Shown here piece by piece: positions 1 to 9,681 of a stretch of DNA of 64,000 nucleotides; the first letter of the stretch is position 1; every line of letters starts with the position of its first letter. A program made the translations under genes and the position numbers. Origin of the DNA: an uncultured Clostridia bacterium (GTDB lineage Bacteria; Bacillota; Clostridia; Lachnospirales; Lachnospiraceae); assembly GCA_946403295.1 (NCBI GenBank), contig CAMIZL010000006.1, forward strand, positions 1 through 64,000, written 5' to 3'. The notes under the pieces are model-generated. The model was not told the DNA's origin and ran no database searches. It saw nothing but the letters and a program-made list of their open reading frames with translations.

Positions 1-5
1 CCATA

Positions 6-407
6 TTAACGTTTGCTGAACTGAGGCGCTCTTCTCGCTGCCTTTAAGCCGTACTTCTTTCTTTCCTTCATACGAGGATCACGTGTGAGGTAACCTGCCT
101 TCTTGAGCATTACACGGTACTCATCAGCATCTACCTGAAGGAGTGCTCTGCTGATACCGTGACGGATAGCACCTGCCTGGCCTGTGAATCCACCGCCATG
201 TACGTTAACGTTGATGTCGAATTTATCTGCTGTTCCGGTGAGAGCTAAGGGCTGACGAACAACAACCTTAAGTGTCTCAAGACCGAAATACTCATCAATA
301 TCTCTCTTGTTGATAGTGATCTTGCCTGTTCCTGCTGTAAGGAATACTCTGGCAATACTGCTCTTTCTTCTTCCTGTTCCGTAGAACTTTCCTGCTACTT
401 TAGCCAC
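6..407 (-). CDS. rpsI: 30S ribosomal protein S9
   Basis: ORF ending in the conserved ...[24 protein letters not shown] tail; adjacent to rplM. Confidence 0.97.
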   Translation of the reverse strand: MAKVAGKFYGTGRRKSSIARVFLTAGTGKITINKRDIDEYFGLETLKVVVRQPLALTGTADKFDINVNVHGGGFTGQAGAIRHGISRALLQVDADEYRVMLKKAGYLTRDPRMKERKKYGLKAARRAPQFSKR

Positions 408-430
408 TTCTTTTTCCTCCTTTCAAATGA

Positions 431-883
431 TCAATACTTCTTTGCAGTGTCGATAACAAGTGTCTCAGGCTTCTGGCTCTGATGATCATGCTCGGGACCT
501 GCATAAACGTAAAGTTTCTTGATAACTTCGCGGCCGAGAGCTGCCTTGGGAAGCATGCCCTTAACTGCGAAACGGATTACTTCCTCAGGCTTCTTGTCAA
601 GCATCTGACGAAGTGTGGTCTCTCTTACTCCACCCGGATAATCGGAATGGCTGTAATAAATCTTCTGATCAAGCTTCTTACCTGTAACCTTGATCTTTGC
701 TGCATTGATGACGATAACGTTGTCACCCATGTCAAGGAAAGGTGTATATGTAGGCTTGTTCTTGCCTCTTAAGATGTTGGCGATAGCTGTGCATAAACGT
801 CCAAGTGTCTGGCCCTGAGCATCAACTACATACCACTTGCGCTCTATCGAAGCTGCGCTGGGCATAAATGTCTTTGTGTCCAT
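431..883 (-). CDS. rplM: 50S ribosomal protein L13 (start trimmed to MDTKTFMPS, good SD upstream)
   Basis: Conserved L13 protein; the longer ORF to 955 runs into the leader. Confidence 0.95.
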   Translation of the reverse strand: MDTKTFMPSAASIERKWYVVDAQGQTLGRLCTAIANILRGKNKPTYTPFLDMGDNVIVINAAKIKVTGKKLDQKIYYSHSDYPGGVRETTLRQMLDKKPEEVIRFAVKGMLPKAALGREVIKKLYVYAGPEHDHQSQKPETLVIDTAKKY

Positions 884-960
884 GATGTTCCTCCTTGTAA
901 AATATCCCTTTGTGGGATTCATGATCTCTTCTTTATCACTGTGCATTGTCTGCACACCGA
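884..960 (-). promoter_or_regulatory. 5' leader of rplM-rpsI, candidate L13 leader with AATCCC-acaa-AGGGAT hairpin before the SD
   Basis: Hairpin 'aatcccacaaagggatatt' immediately upstream of aaggagg; Firmicutes are known to carry an L13 leader. Confidence 0.45.
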
Positions 961-990
961 AACGCCTCTGTCCGAAGCGCGTACTTGCAC

Positions 991-1019
991 AGTATATAGG
1001 CTGCCCCTTGGGGTGTCAA
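991..1019 (-). promoter_or_regulatory. Sigma-A-type promoter for rplM-rpsI (TTGACA-N17-TATACT)
   Basis: -35 at 1014-1019 and -10 at 991-996 on the minus strand, 17-bp spacer. Confidence 0.8.
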
Positions 1020-1049
1020 CACGTTTTTTCGGGAATTTGGTCTGTTTAC

Positions 1050-1092
1050 AAAAAAAAGTGGCTTCTTTTGCAGGTTTTTGCCACTTTTTATC
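1050..1092 (-). terminator. Intrinsic terminator after truA, probably bidirectional
   Basis: AAAAAGTGGC ... GCCACTTTTTTTT stem with A/T tracts on both sides. Confidence 0.75.
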
Positions 1093-1167
1093 ATTTTCTG
1101 CGTGTTTCGGTGGTTTGCATAAAGATCTGCGCACCGAAGACGTCCGCACATTTTATGTAGTTTGTTT

Positions 1168-1295
1168 TTACGCGTGGTCGTTTCTATGCGCGGCCGCTCC
1201 TCTACGCGTCGTTTCTATGCGCGGTCGCTCCTCTACGCGTGGTCGTTCCTAAGCGCGGTCGCTCCTCTACGCGTCGTTCCTAAGCGCGGTCGCTT
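1168..1295. repeat. About four copies of a 31-34 bp GC-rich tandem repeat overlapping the 3' end of truA
   Basis: Repeated 'ctacgcgt(ggt)cgttcctaagcgcggtcgctcct' motif. Confidence 0.85.
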
Positions 1296-2068
1296 CCTTC
1301 GTACTTTATCCCGAGGAGCGTAAGTCCCTGCGCGGGAGCCTTCGGCCCGCTCACTTTCCTGTCGCAGGCATCGAGTATTTCCTTCACGTGCTCGGGCGGA
1401 TACATGTGATGCCCGACTCTTATGAGTGTCCCGGCGATGATCCTCACCATGTTATAGAGGAACCCGTTTCCGCTGATCCGTAAAGTGATAAGCTTCTGAC
1501 CGTCGGCGAGGTGCATTCCGCGAATTCTTTCGGTGTTTTCCTCAACCTCAAGATCATATACCGTCCTGACAGTTGTTTTGGTCTGCGCATGTGCCGAGCA
1601 AAAGCTTGCGAAATCATGCTCACCGACAAGATATTGCGCCCCGGCCTTCATTGCCGCGGTATCAAGGGGCAGGTAGACAAAATGCGAATATCTCCACAAC
1701 ATGGGATTGGGATGGTTACTGTTAAGAATGTTATATTCGTATGTTTTTATACAATCCGCATGACGCGGATGAAATCCCGGGTCAACCTCGTGGCTCTCGC
1801 TTATCACGATGTCTCTCGGAAGAACTCGATTTAACGCATATGAGATCTTGTCCGAAGGGATCCTTGTCTCCGTATCAAAAACGGCCACATTCCCGAGGGC
1901 ATGGACGCCGGAGTCGGTCCGGCTTGCACCCGCGATCACGATCTCTTCTCCGAGCAGGTCGCTGAGCGCTTTGTTGATCACTTCTTCGACCGCCGTACCG
2001 TTCGGCTGCATCTGCCATCCGACGTAATTTGTCCCGTCATATGCGATGGTCATGTAAACCCTTTTCAT
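1280..2068 (-). CDS. truA: tRNA pseudouridine(38-40) synthase TruA (start trimmed to MKRVYMTIAYDGT)
   Basis: Motifs YDGTNYVGWQ and GASRTDSGVHA. Confidence 0.93.
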   Translation of the reverse strand: MKRVYMTIAYDGTNYVGWQMQPNGTAVEEVINKALSDLLGEEIVIAGASRTDSGVHALGNVAVFDTETRIPSDKISYALNRVLPRDIVISESHEVDPGFHPRHADCIKTYEYNILNSNHPNPMLWRYSHFVYLPLDTAAMKAGAQYLVGEHDFASFCSAHAQTKTTVRTVYDLEVEENTERIRGMHLADGQKLITLRISGNGFLYNMVRIIAGTLIRVGHHMYPPEHVKEILDACDRKVSGPKAPAQGLTLLGIKYEGSDRA

Positions 2069-2142
2069 CTGCTCACCCTCGTTTGTTCTGTCGGCATTGT
2101 CCGGCCGACACGCCTTTATCCTAACCAAATTCCCGAAAAATG

Positions 2143-2934
2143 TCACGGCACAAAGCCCATAGCGACAACAAAACCGATTATGAGCGCGAGGCCGACATAA
2201 TCTCTTCCCTTCATTTTGAGCGGATGAAGCTTCGTCCTTCCTTTTCCGCCGTGGTAGCATCTGGCTTCCATGGCTTCCGCCAGCTCTCCTGCCCTTCTGA
2301 ACGCCGAGACAAAAAGCGGAACGAGCACGGGAATGAGCGCCTTCGCGCGTCTGAATATGTTACCGCTTTCGAAATCGGCGCCTCTCGCCTGCTGCGCCTT
2401 CATTATCTTATCCGTCTCCTCTAAGAGTATCGGAATGAATCTGAGCGCTATGGACATCATCATAGCCACCTCGTGAACGGGCACCTTAAAAACGCCGAGA
2501 GGTTTAAAAATGCTCTCCATACCCGCCGTAAGCTGTGACGGCGTGGTCGTATACGTCATCATACTCGACCCGATCACAAGGAACATCAGGCGAAGCGCCA
2601 TAAATCCCGCATTTTCGAGTCCTTTGTCCGTGATATTAAAGATCCACCACTCAAAGATCGTCTGACCCGGAGTAAGAAAAAGATTAAACAATGCCAGGAA
2701 GATAAGTAAGAACAATACGGGTTTGAGTCCCTTGGCAATGAAGCGCAAAGGGATCCGCGACAAAACAATGATCGTTCCCAGCCAGAAAAGTGCAGGCAAA
2801 AAACCCCAGAACGTGTCAAACAGAAAGAGCGCGATAACATAGCCGATAGTGCCTATGAATTTTATCCGCGCATCCAATCTGTGTATGACAGATTCGGAGG
2901 GATAGTATTGTCCGATCGTAATGTCTCTGATCAT
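2143..2934 (-). CDS. ecfT: Energy-coupling factor transporter transmembrane protein EcfT
   Basis: Membrane protein with A-R-G motif (AQQARGADF); follows ecfA1/ecfA2. Confidence 0.92.
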   Translation of the reverse strand: MIRDITIGQYYPSESVIHRLDARIKFIGTIGYVIALFLFDTFWGFLPALFWLGTIIVLSRIPLRFIAKGLKPVLFLLIFLALFNLFLTPGQTIFEWWIFNITDKGLENAGFMALRLMFLVIGSSMMTYTTTPSQLTAGMESIFKPLGVFKVPVHEVAMMMSIALRFIPILLEETDKIMKAQQARGADFESGNIFRRAKALIPVLVPLFVSAFRRAGELAEAMEARCYHGGKGRTKLHPLKMKGRDYVGLALIIGFVVAMGFVP

Positions 2935-2967
2935 TTGGTCCTGCCTCTTTATCTATTGTTACCGGTC

Positions 2968-3090
2968 CCTTTGGGGAGCCATTATAATAATCTCTCACGG
3001 TCCCTTTGGGGAGCCATTATAAAATCTCTCACGATCCCTTTGGGGAGCCATTATAACAATCTCTCACGGTCCTTTCAGGGAGTCGTATTA
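2968..3090. repeat. Tandem repeat of about 35 bp, 3 good copies plus a degenerate one, between ecfA2 and ecfT
   Basis: Repeated 'ggtccctttggggagccattataataatctctcac'. Confidence 0.9.
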
Positions 3091-3956
3091 TATGTACTTT
3101 GACCGCTTCCCTCAAGGAGCCTTTTTGAAAGAACTCTCACCGCTTCTTCCATCGTATATATGCCTGTGTCCTTTATGATCCCCGCATCCTCGAGATCTTT
3201 CATCAAAAGACTTATCTGGGGCACCGAAAGGCCCATTTCCTCAAGCTCACGCCTGTGGGCGAACACTTCCCCGACAGGCCCGTCCATGGCCAGCTCACCG
3301 TCGTTCATCACCATGATTCTGTCGACATATTCCGCGACATCTTCCATACTGTGTGAAACAAGGATAACGGTTATGTTTTCTTCCCGCCTTATCCCGGCGA
3401 TCATATCAAGAATGTCTCTTCTTCCGACGGGGTCGAGTCCGGCTGCCGGCTCATCGAGCACGAGCACCTTCGGTTTCATCGCCAGAACGCCCGCTATGGC
3501 CACTCTTCGCTTCTGTCCGCCCGAAAGGTCGAACGGAGATACATCGAGCAGAGAATCGTCGATTCCGACGCTTCTGAGGGCCTCGTATGTCCTTACCTCG
3601 GCCTGAAGACCGGGGATACCCAGATTGTTCGGTCCGAATGCGACGTCTTTTCCTACCGTCGCCTCAAAAAGCTGGTGCTCGGGGTATTGGAACACTATCC
3701 CGACATTTTGCCTGAGCTTCTTTCTGTCGTATTCCTTATCGGAAATGTCTTTGCCATCGTAATATATATTTCCGCCCGTACATTTGAGCAGGCCGTTCAT
3801 ATGCTGGATGAGCGTGGACTTTCCCGAACCCGTATGTCCTATAATCCCTACGAATTCGCCGTCACGGATATGAAAAGACACGTTTTTTAACGCCATTTTT
3901 TCAAATGACGTTCCTTTTCCGTACAGATGATCAACCTTGTCAAACGTAATGGACAT
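3075..3956 (-). CDS. ecfA2: Energy-coupling factor ATPase EcfA2
   Basis: Walker A GHTGSGKST, LSGGQKRR, Walker B VLVLDEPAAGLD. Confidence 0.92.
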   Translation of the reverse strand: MSITFDKVDHLYGKGTSFEKMALKNVSFHIRDGEFVGIIGHTGSGKSTLIQHMNGLLKCTGGNIYYDGKDISDKEYDRKKLRQNVGIVFQYPEHQLFEATVGKDVAFGPNNLGIPGLQAEVRTYEALRSVGIDDSLLDVSPFDLSGGQKRRVAIAGVLAMKPKVLVLDEPAAGLDPVGRRDILDMIAGIRREENITVILVSHSMEDVAEYVDRIMVMNDGELAMDGPVGEVFAHRRELEEMGLSVPQISLLMKDLEDAGIIKDTGIYTMEEAVRVLSKRLLEGSGQSTYNTTP

Positions 3957-3958
3957 AA

Positions 3959-4792
3959 TTACCTCAATGCCTTCTTATAAGCTTCCACGAATTCTTCTCT
4001 CGTCAATATGCAGCCCTCAAGCCCTATCCTTTGCGCAAGTTCCGTCATCGCGGGAACTTCCGTGCCGAGCGCTTTGAGTGCTTCTCCCTTTGAGAACACC
4101 TGTCTTGGGGTGCCCTGCAGAGCGATCTTACCTTTATCCATAACGATTATCCTGTCTGCCCCGACTGTTTCTTCCATATTGTGGGTGATCAGGATGATCG
4201 TGATCCCGTCCTTCTTATTGAGTTCATGCGCGGTTTCAACGATCATGCGCCTTCCCGCGGGATCGAGCATCGCAGTAGGTTCATCGAAAATGATGCATTC
4301 CGGCTTCATGGCAAGTATGCCCGCTATTGCGACCTTCTGCTTCTGACCTCCCGAAAGGCGGTTCGGCGATTCGTGTCTTTTTTTGTAGAGACCCACTCTT
4401 TTTAATGCTTCATCGACTCTTTGCTGCATTTCGTCCGTGGGCATGCCCATGTTTTCGGGACCGAACGCAACATCTTCTTCTATGGTCTCTGCTATTATCT
4501 GGTTGTCAGGATTCTGGAATACCATTCCCGCACGCTGTCTGATCTCAAGAGCATCGTCATCATCAGCGGTGTCAATACCGGCGATCAGGACCTTGCCCTC
4601 GGTCGGCTTAAGAAGCGCATTAATATGACGGGCAAGTGTGGATTTTCCCGAGCCGTTGCTCCCGAGGATCGCTACAAATTCTCCTTTTTTGATGTTCAGA
4701 GAAAGATCGTCGAGCGCCGTCGTTATACTGTCCACATTGCCTTCTTCGTCGCGTCTTATGTATTCAAATGTCACATTTTCAAATCTGACCAA
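3959..4792 (-). CDS. ecfA1: Energy-coupling factor ATPase EcfA1
   Basis: GSNGSGKST, LSGGQKQK, CIIFDEPTAMLD. Confidence 0.92.
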   Translation of the reverse strand: MVRFENVTFEYIRRDEEGNVDSITTALDDLSLNIKKGEFVAILGSNGSGKSTLARHINALLKPTEGKVLIAGIDTADDDDALEIRQRAGMVFQNPDNQIIAETIEEDVAFGPENMGMPTDEMQQRVDEALKRVGLYKKRHESPNRLSGGQKQKVAIAGILAMKPECIIFDEPTAMLDPAGRRMIVETAHELNKKDGITIILITHNMEETVGADRIIVMDKGKIALQGTPRQVFSKGEALKALGTEVPAMTELAQRIGLEGCILTREEFVEAYKKALR

Positions 4793-4905
4793 AATCTCAA
4801 CCCTTTCAGAATCCGTCTTATTCCTGACCGCTCCATGTTAACATAAACATATTTTTTGAGCAACCCTTTTCATCCCCACGCGCGCAGGGAGTTCGTCTGC
4901 CCCCA

Positions 4906-4939
4906 TATAACAAAGGATGCAGGCGAATCACCTGCATCC
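4906..4939 (-). terminator. Intrinsic terminator after rplQ
   Basis: GGATGCAGG-N7-CCTGCATCC followed by TTTGTTAT on the minus strand. Confidence 0.7.
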
Positions 4940-4963
4940 CATAAGTTCTTTCGAACGGTATTA

Positions 4964-5500
4964 TCAAACAAGCTCGATGATAACTTCCATCGCAGCATCA
5001 CCCTTACGGGGTCCGATCTTTACGATACGGGTATATCCGCCGTTACGGTTTGTGTACTTGGGAGCGATCTCCTCGAAGAGCTTATCGGCAATGTTAACTG
5101 TCTTTGCAGCTTTCTTCTTGCCTTCATCATCCTTGGAAGCCTCGGTGATGTTGTAAAGATAAGCGTTCATGCGTCTTCTTGCTGCAAGTCTGGTAGGCTT
5201 GTCCTTCTTGATTTCTTTCTCGATATCATCGAAAACAGTAACCTTCTTGCCGTCAACGACTTCCTTAACTCTCTTGCCGTCCTTGTCCTTACGAGCTACC
5301 TTAGAGGTAACCGTAACTGTATCGTAGTTGTCCTTCTCTTTAACTGCAAGCGCGATAAACTTCTCAGCGATCCTACGGATTTCTTTAGCCTTAGTCTCGG
5401 TGGTTGTGATCTTGCCATGGTAAAGAAGATTGGTAACCTGGTTCCTGAGCAGAGCCTTTCTCTGGCTTGCTGTTCTGCCAAGTTTTCTATAACCTGCCAT
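4964..5500 (-). CDS. rplQ: 50S ribosomal protein L17
   Basis: [21 protein letters not shown]; start trimmed from the longer ORF. Confidence 0.95.
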   Translation of the reverse strand: MAGYRKLGRTASQRKALLRNQVTNLLYHGKITTTETKAKEIRRIAEKFIALAVKEKDNYDTVTVTSKVARKDKDGKRVKEVVDGKKVTVFDDIEKEIKKDKPTRLAARRRMNAYLYNITEASKDDEGKKKAAKTVNIADKLFEEIAPKYTNRNGGYTRIVKIGPRKGDAAMEVIIELV

Positions 5501-5589
5501 TTTTGTTTCCTCCTCTTTAAATGCGTCTTGCCGCATCTGGTTCTTCGCCCAACACTTCAACGAAGCAGTAGGGGCTACGTTTAATTATC

Positions 5590-6552
5590 TCATTGCTGTT
5601 CATCGCCGACATTAAGCGAAAGTCCGAGTTCCTTAAGCTTGCCAAGAACCTCTTCGAGGGACTTGCGACCAAGGTTACGTACCTTCATCATATCGTCGGG
5701 TGTCTTGTCGGTAAGCTCGCCGACTGTATTAATGCCTGCGCGTTTGAGACAGTTGAACGAACGTACGGAAAGCTCAAGCTCGTCAATGCTCATATCACAG
5801 ATCTTCTCGGACTTGAGTTCTTCTGTCTTGGCCATAACCTCAACATTGCCTGCACTGTCCGAAAGATCGATAAATGTCTTTAAATGCTCGCTGAGTACCT
5901 TGGCTGCAAGGCTAACTGCCTCGTCGGGACCTAAGGTTCCGTTCGTCCACACGTCAAGTGTAAGCTTGTCAAAGTCGGTAACCTGTCCGACACGTGTGTT
6001 CTCTACTGTCATGTTGACACGCTCAACCGGTGTATAGATGGAGTCAACGGCAATAACACCGATGGGAAGATCGTCTGTCTTGTTCTTATCCGAGCTGACA
6101 TAACCTCTGCCCTTTGTGATGGTCATCTCGATCTCAAGTCTTGCACCTGCTCCGTTAAGAGTAGCGATAACAAGATCGGGATTAAGGATCTCGATATCCT
6201 GGTCTGCCTGGATATCTCTTGCCGTAACTACACCCTCTCCTTCAAAATCAATAAGAGCGGTCTTGGGTTCATCGGTTGCGCTGTTGTTCCTGATAGCAAG
6301 GTTCTTGATGTTCATGATGATCTCAGTAACATCTTCCTTGATGCCCTCAGTTCCACAGAACTCATGAACAACTCCGGCGATCTTTACGCTGCTGACAGCA
6401 GCTCCGGGAAGTGATGAAAGCATGATCCTGCGGAGCGAGTTGCCAAGGGTTGTACCATAACCTCTCTCGAGGGGTTCAACAACAAAACGGCCATATTTCT
6501 TATCATCTGAGATCGTAACGATCTCAATTGACGGTTTTTCAAAATCGAACAT
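5590..6552 (-). CDS. rpoA: DNA-directed RNA polymerase subunit alpha
   Basis: Full-length alpha with CTD ([23 protein letters not shown]). Confidence 0.98.
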   Translation of the reverse strand: MFDFEKPSIEIVTISDDKKYGRFVVEPLERGYGTTLGNSLRRIMLSSLPGAAVSSVKIAGVVHEFCGTEGIKEDVTEIIMNIKNLAIRNNSATDEPKTALIDFEGEGVVTARDIQADQDIEILNPDLVIATLNGAGARLEIEMTITKGRGYVSSDKNKTDDLPIGVIAVDSIYTPVERVNMTVENTRVGQVTDFDKLTLDVWTNGTLGPDEAVSLAAKVLSEHLKTFIDLSDSAGNVEVMAKTEELKSEKICDMSIDELELSVRSFNCLKRAGINTVGELTDKTPDDMMKVRNLGRKSLEEVLGKLKELGLSLNVGDEQQ

Positions 6553-6585
6553 CTATATGAACCCTCCTTCTTGTAATGGTTGTTA

Positions 6586-7182
6586 TTATTTGGAATATAA
6601 CTCGACGATAAGCACTTCGTTAACGGGTACATCGATCTGATCCCTGGTGGGAAGTTCCTTAACAACACCCGAAAGAGTATCATGATCTGCTTCAAGCCAT
6701 CCGGGAACCGATCTTCCGCCGGTTACTTCAAGGATGTCCTTATATCTCATAGCCGATCTGAACTTCTCTTTGATCTCGATCTTATCGCCTACCTTTACCT
6801 GATAGGAAGGGATGCTCACACACTGACCGTTAACAAGAACATGTCTGTGTCCAACGATCTGGCGAGCTTCTTTTCTTGTTCTTCCGTATCCGAGACGGAA
6901 CATAACATTGTCAAGTCTGAGCTCAAGCATGGTCATGAGGTTCTCACCTGCTGTGCCTGTTCTCATCTTCTCAGCCTTGGCAAACATATTTCTGAAAGGC
7001 TTCTCAAGTACGCCGTAGATGAACTTAGCCTTCTGCTTCTCTCTTAACTGTAATCCGTATTCACTGACCTTCTTGCCGGCTCTTGCGAATGTTCTGTTCG
7101 ACTTCTTGTCGATACCAAGGAACATAGGCTCAATGCCGAGGGATCTGCACTTCTTTAATACGGGACCCATATCTCTAGCCAT
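6586..7182 (-). CDS. rpsD: 30S ribosomal protein S4
   Basis: S4 domain RQIVGHRHVLVNGQ; operon position. Confidence 0.97.
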   Translation of the reverse strand: MARDMGPVLKKCRSLGIEPMFLGIDKKSNRTFARAGKKVSEYGLQLREKQKAKFIYGVLEKPFRNMFAKAEKMRTGTAGENLMTMLELRLDNVMFRLGYGRTRKEARQIVGHRHVLVNGQCVSIPSYQVKVGDKIEIKEKFRSAMRYKDILEVTGGRSVPGWLEADHDTLSGVVKELPTRDQIDVPVNEVLIVELYSK

Positions 7183-7200
7183 ATCTCAAATCCTCCTCTA

Positions 7201-7599
7201 TTAGACTCTTCTGCGCTTGGGCGGTCTGCATCCGTTATGAGGAACGGGTGTAACGTCCTTAATGCTTGTTACGTCGATACCGCATGCCTGAAGTGCGCGG
7301 ATTGCTGCTTCACGTCCCGAACCGGGTCCTTTAACCATAACGTCAACAGACTTAAGTCCGTGAACAACTGCTGCCTTTGCTGCAGTCTCTGCTGCCATCT
7401 GTGCTGCGTAAGGAGTAGACTTCTTTGATCCTCTGAATCCAAGTCCGCCTGCGCTTGCCCATGAAATAGCATTGCCTTCCGCATCTGTAAGAGTAACGAT
7501 TGTATTATTGAACGAGGACTGGATATGTGCCTGTCCACGGTCTATATTTTTCTTGACACGCTTCTTTGTTACTTTCTTAGCGCTTGTCTTTGCTGCCAT
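7201..7599 (-). CDS. rpsK: 30S ribosomal protein S11
   Basis: [22 protein letters not shown]. Confidence 0.97.
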   Translation of the reverse strand: MAAKTSAKKVTKKRVKKNIDRGQAHIQSSFNNTIVTLTDAEGNAISWASAGGLGFRGSKKSTPYAAQMAAETAAKAAVVHGLKSVDVMVKGPGSGREAAIRALQACGIDVTSIKDVTPVPHNGCRPPKRRRV

Positions 7600-7613
7600 G
7601 TTAGACTACCTCC

Positions 7614-7982
7614 TTATTTCTTCTTGTTTGCTACGGTACGCTTAGGACCTTTTCTGGTTCTTGCGTTGTTCTTGGTATTCTGTCCGCGGACAGGAAGACC
7701 CTTTCTGTGACGGATGCCTCTGTAGCAACCAATTTCCTGAAGTCTCTTGATATTAAGGGCAGTCTCACGTCTTAAATCACCCTCAACCATAAATTCGCTG
7801 TCGATGATATCACGGATTCTTCCGACCTCATCGTCTGTGAGATCACGAACCCTGGTATCGGGATTAACATTTGCTTTAGCAAGAATCTTGTTACTGCTAA
7901 CTCTGCCTATACCGTAAATATAGGTAAGGCCGATTTCTACACGCTTATCTCTAGGTAAATCTACACCACTGATACGAGCCAT
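7614..7982 (-). CDS. rpsM: 30S ribosomal protein S13 (start [10 protein letters not shown])
   Basis: [24 protein letters not shown]. Confidence 0.97.
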   Translation of the reverse strand: MARISGVDLPRDKRVEIGLTYIYGIGRVSSNKILAKANVNPDTRVRDLTDDEVGRIRDIIDSEFMVEGDLRRETALNIKRLQEIGCYRGIRHRKGLPVRGQNTKNNARTRKGPKRTVANKKK

Positions 7983-8357
7983 ACGCGTTTTACACCTCCG
8001 TTTAAAATGTGTTTCGTTTGCACCTGTGCAAACAGTTCCTCTCCGCATGCAGTGCACACGGTCTGTATGTCTCCTGACATACTTTTTCGATTCAAACCGG
8101 GATACCCCAACCTGAACCGTCTTTTTCAGCCGCTTTAAATCGTGCGCCGCTTCTTATGACCACGGGATGATGACCCGTCGCGACGAAGACATCCGGGGTG
8201 ATGATGACACCCTCCTGTCTTAGGTACTGCGCCCATCTCGGGTTGATACCCACAATATCACAACTTTTGTCCGAACCCTCCGGGGTTCAAACGTTGTAAC
8301 ACAGAAAGCAAGTGCTTTATATCGGAAAGTCTCTCATATATCAAGAGACCGATAATG

Positions 8358-8471
8358 TCAGCCTTGTCTTTGCTTGTGTCTGGGGTTCTCACAGATGATC
8401 CGGATCGAACCCTTGCGCTTAATGACCTTGCACTTTTCGCAGATCGGTTTTACGGAAGATCTAACCTTCAT
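8358..8471 (-). CDS. rpmJ: 50S ribosomal protein L36 (37 aa, absent from the supplied ORF track)
   Basis: Reading the minus strand gives [37 protein letters not shown]. Confidence 0.95.
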   Translation of the reverse strand: MKVRSSVKPICEKCKVIKRKGSIRIICENPRHKQRQG

Positions 8472-8580
8472 AATGACACTCCTTTCATTTCCGAAGTATT
8501 GATACTTCTGTCTGGATACAAGGCATAAGGATCATCGATCCTACGCCTTTCGGTCTTAAACGGGCATAGTTCTAGCCCAT

Positions 8581-8620
8581 AAAAAAGCAGACCGACATAT
8601 AATATACCACGTCAGTCCGC
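8581..8620 (-). terminator. Intrinsic terminator directly after infA
   Basis: gcggactgac-N14-gtcggtctgc (10-bp stem with 2 G-U pairs) followed by TTTTTT on the minus strand. Confidence 0.75.
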
Positions 8621-8659
8621 TATTTGCAAGCAATATTTTTATTTCTCAATACAAATGGA

Positions 8660-8878
8660 TCATTTATCTCTCCAGATGATCCTTCCCTTAGTGAGATCGT
8701 AGGGCGAAAGCTCAAGGGTGACCTTGTCGCCGGGTACGATCTTAATGAAGTTCATGCGAAGCTTACCGCTTATGTGTGCAAGCACGCGGTGTCCGTTCTC
8801 GAGTTCCACACGGAACATCGTGTTGGGAAGCTTTTCAATAACAGTGCCTTCAATTTCAACTACATCACTCTTAGACAT
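8660..8878 (-). CDS. infA: Translation initiation factor IF-1
   Basis: [41 protein letters not shown]. Confidence 0.97.
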   Translation of the reverse strand: MSKSDVVEIEGTVIEKLPNTMFRVELENGHRVLAHISGKLRMNFIKIVPGDKVTLELSPYDLTKGRIIWRDK

Positions 8879-8915
8879 ACGTCCTCCTCTTTAAAAGCCC
8901 AAATCTTCTCAAGCC

Positions 8916-9665
8916 TCAGATCGACAGAAGCTCGGGTTCGCCTTCTGTGATCAGGATTGTGTTTTCATAGTGTGCCGACAGCGAATGATCCTGTGTTACG
9001 ATCGTCCATCCGTCATCAAGACAATTAATGTCGCATCTGCCTGCATTGACCATCGGTTCAACGCATATCGTCATTCCGGGGATAAGCTTTATTCCCCTGC
9101 GCTTCATATGGTAATGGGGGATCTGCGGATCTTCATGCATCTCCCTGCCGATACCGTGACCGACATATTCTCGTACAACGGAAAAGCCTGCGGCAACAAC
9201 ATGATCTTCGACGGCACCGGAGATCTCATAGAGGTGATTTCCGCCTCTTGCAAATTTTAATCCTTCATAAAAGCTTTCGCGTGTTACGCGTATGAGCCTT
9301 TCGGCTTCCTCGCTTATCTTTCCGCAAGGTACCGTTCTGGCAGCATCCGACTGATATCCTTTGTAGATAACTCCGGCGTCAAGGCTCACGATATCTCCCT
9401 CTTTGAGGATCACGTCCTTTGAAGGGATTCCGTGAATGACAACATCGTTTACCGAGATACAGATCGACGCGGGATATCCGTTATATCCGAGGAAAGATGC
9501 CTTGCATCCGAATCCTCTTATAAGTTCCGCAGCCTTTTTATCTATCTCCCATGTTGAAACTCCGGGCTTAACTTCTTTTTCAAGACGTCTGTGAACTTCT
9601 GCCAGTATTTTACCTGCTTCACGCATAAGCGCTATTTCTTTTTCCGATTTGATAGTGATCGACAT
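8916..9665 (-). CDS. map: Type I methionyl aminopeptidase
   Basis: EYVGHGIGREMHEDPQIPHY, metal-ligand motifs. Confidence 0.96.
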   Translation of the reverse strand: MSITIKSEKEIALMREAGKILAEVHRRLEKEVKPGVSTWEIDKKAAELIRGFGCKASFLGYNGYPASICISVNDVVIHGIPSKDVILKEGDIVSLDAGVIYKGYQSDAARTVPCGKISEEAERLIRVTRESFYEGLKFARGGNHLYEISGAVEDHVVAAGFSVVREYVGHGIGREMHEDPQIPHYHMKRRGIKLIPGMTICVEPMVNAGRCDINCLDDGWTIVTQDHSLSAHYENTILITEGEPELLSI

Positions 9666-9681
9666 GATCTTCCCTCTGTAA

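Noticed and set aside
2968-3090. Possible CRISPR array (about 35-bp repeats)
   Set aside because: Direct tandem repeats with no variable spacers and no cas genes.
2881-3102. 73-aa plus-strand ORF with LSRSLWGAII repeats
   Set aside because: Translation of the intergenic tandem repeat; wrong strand and no SD.
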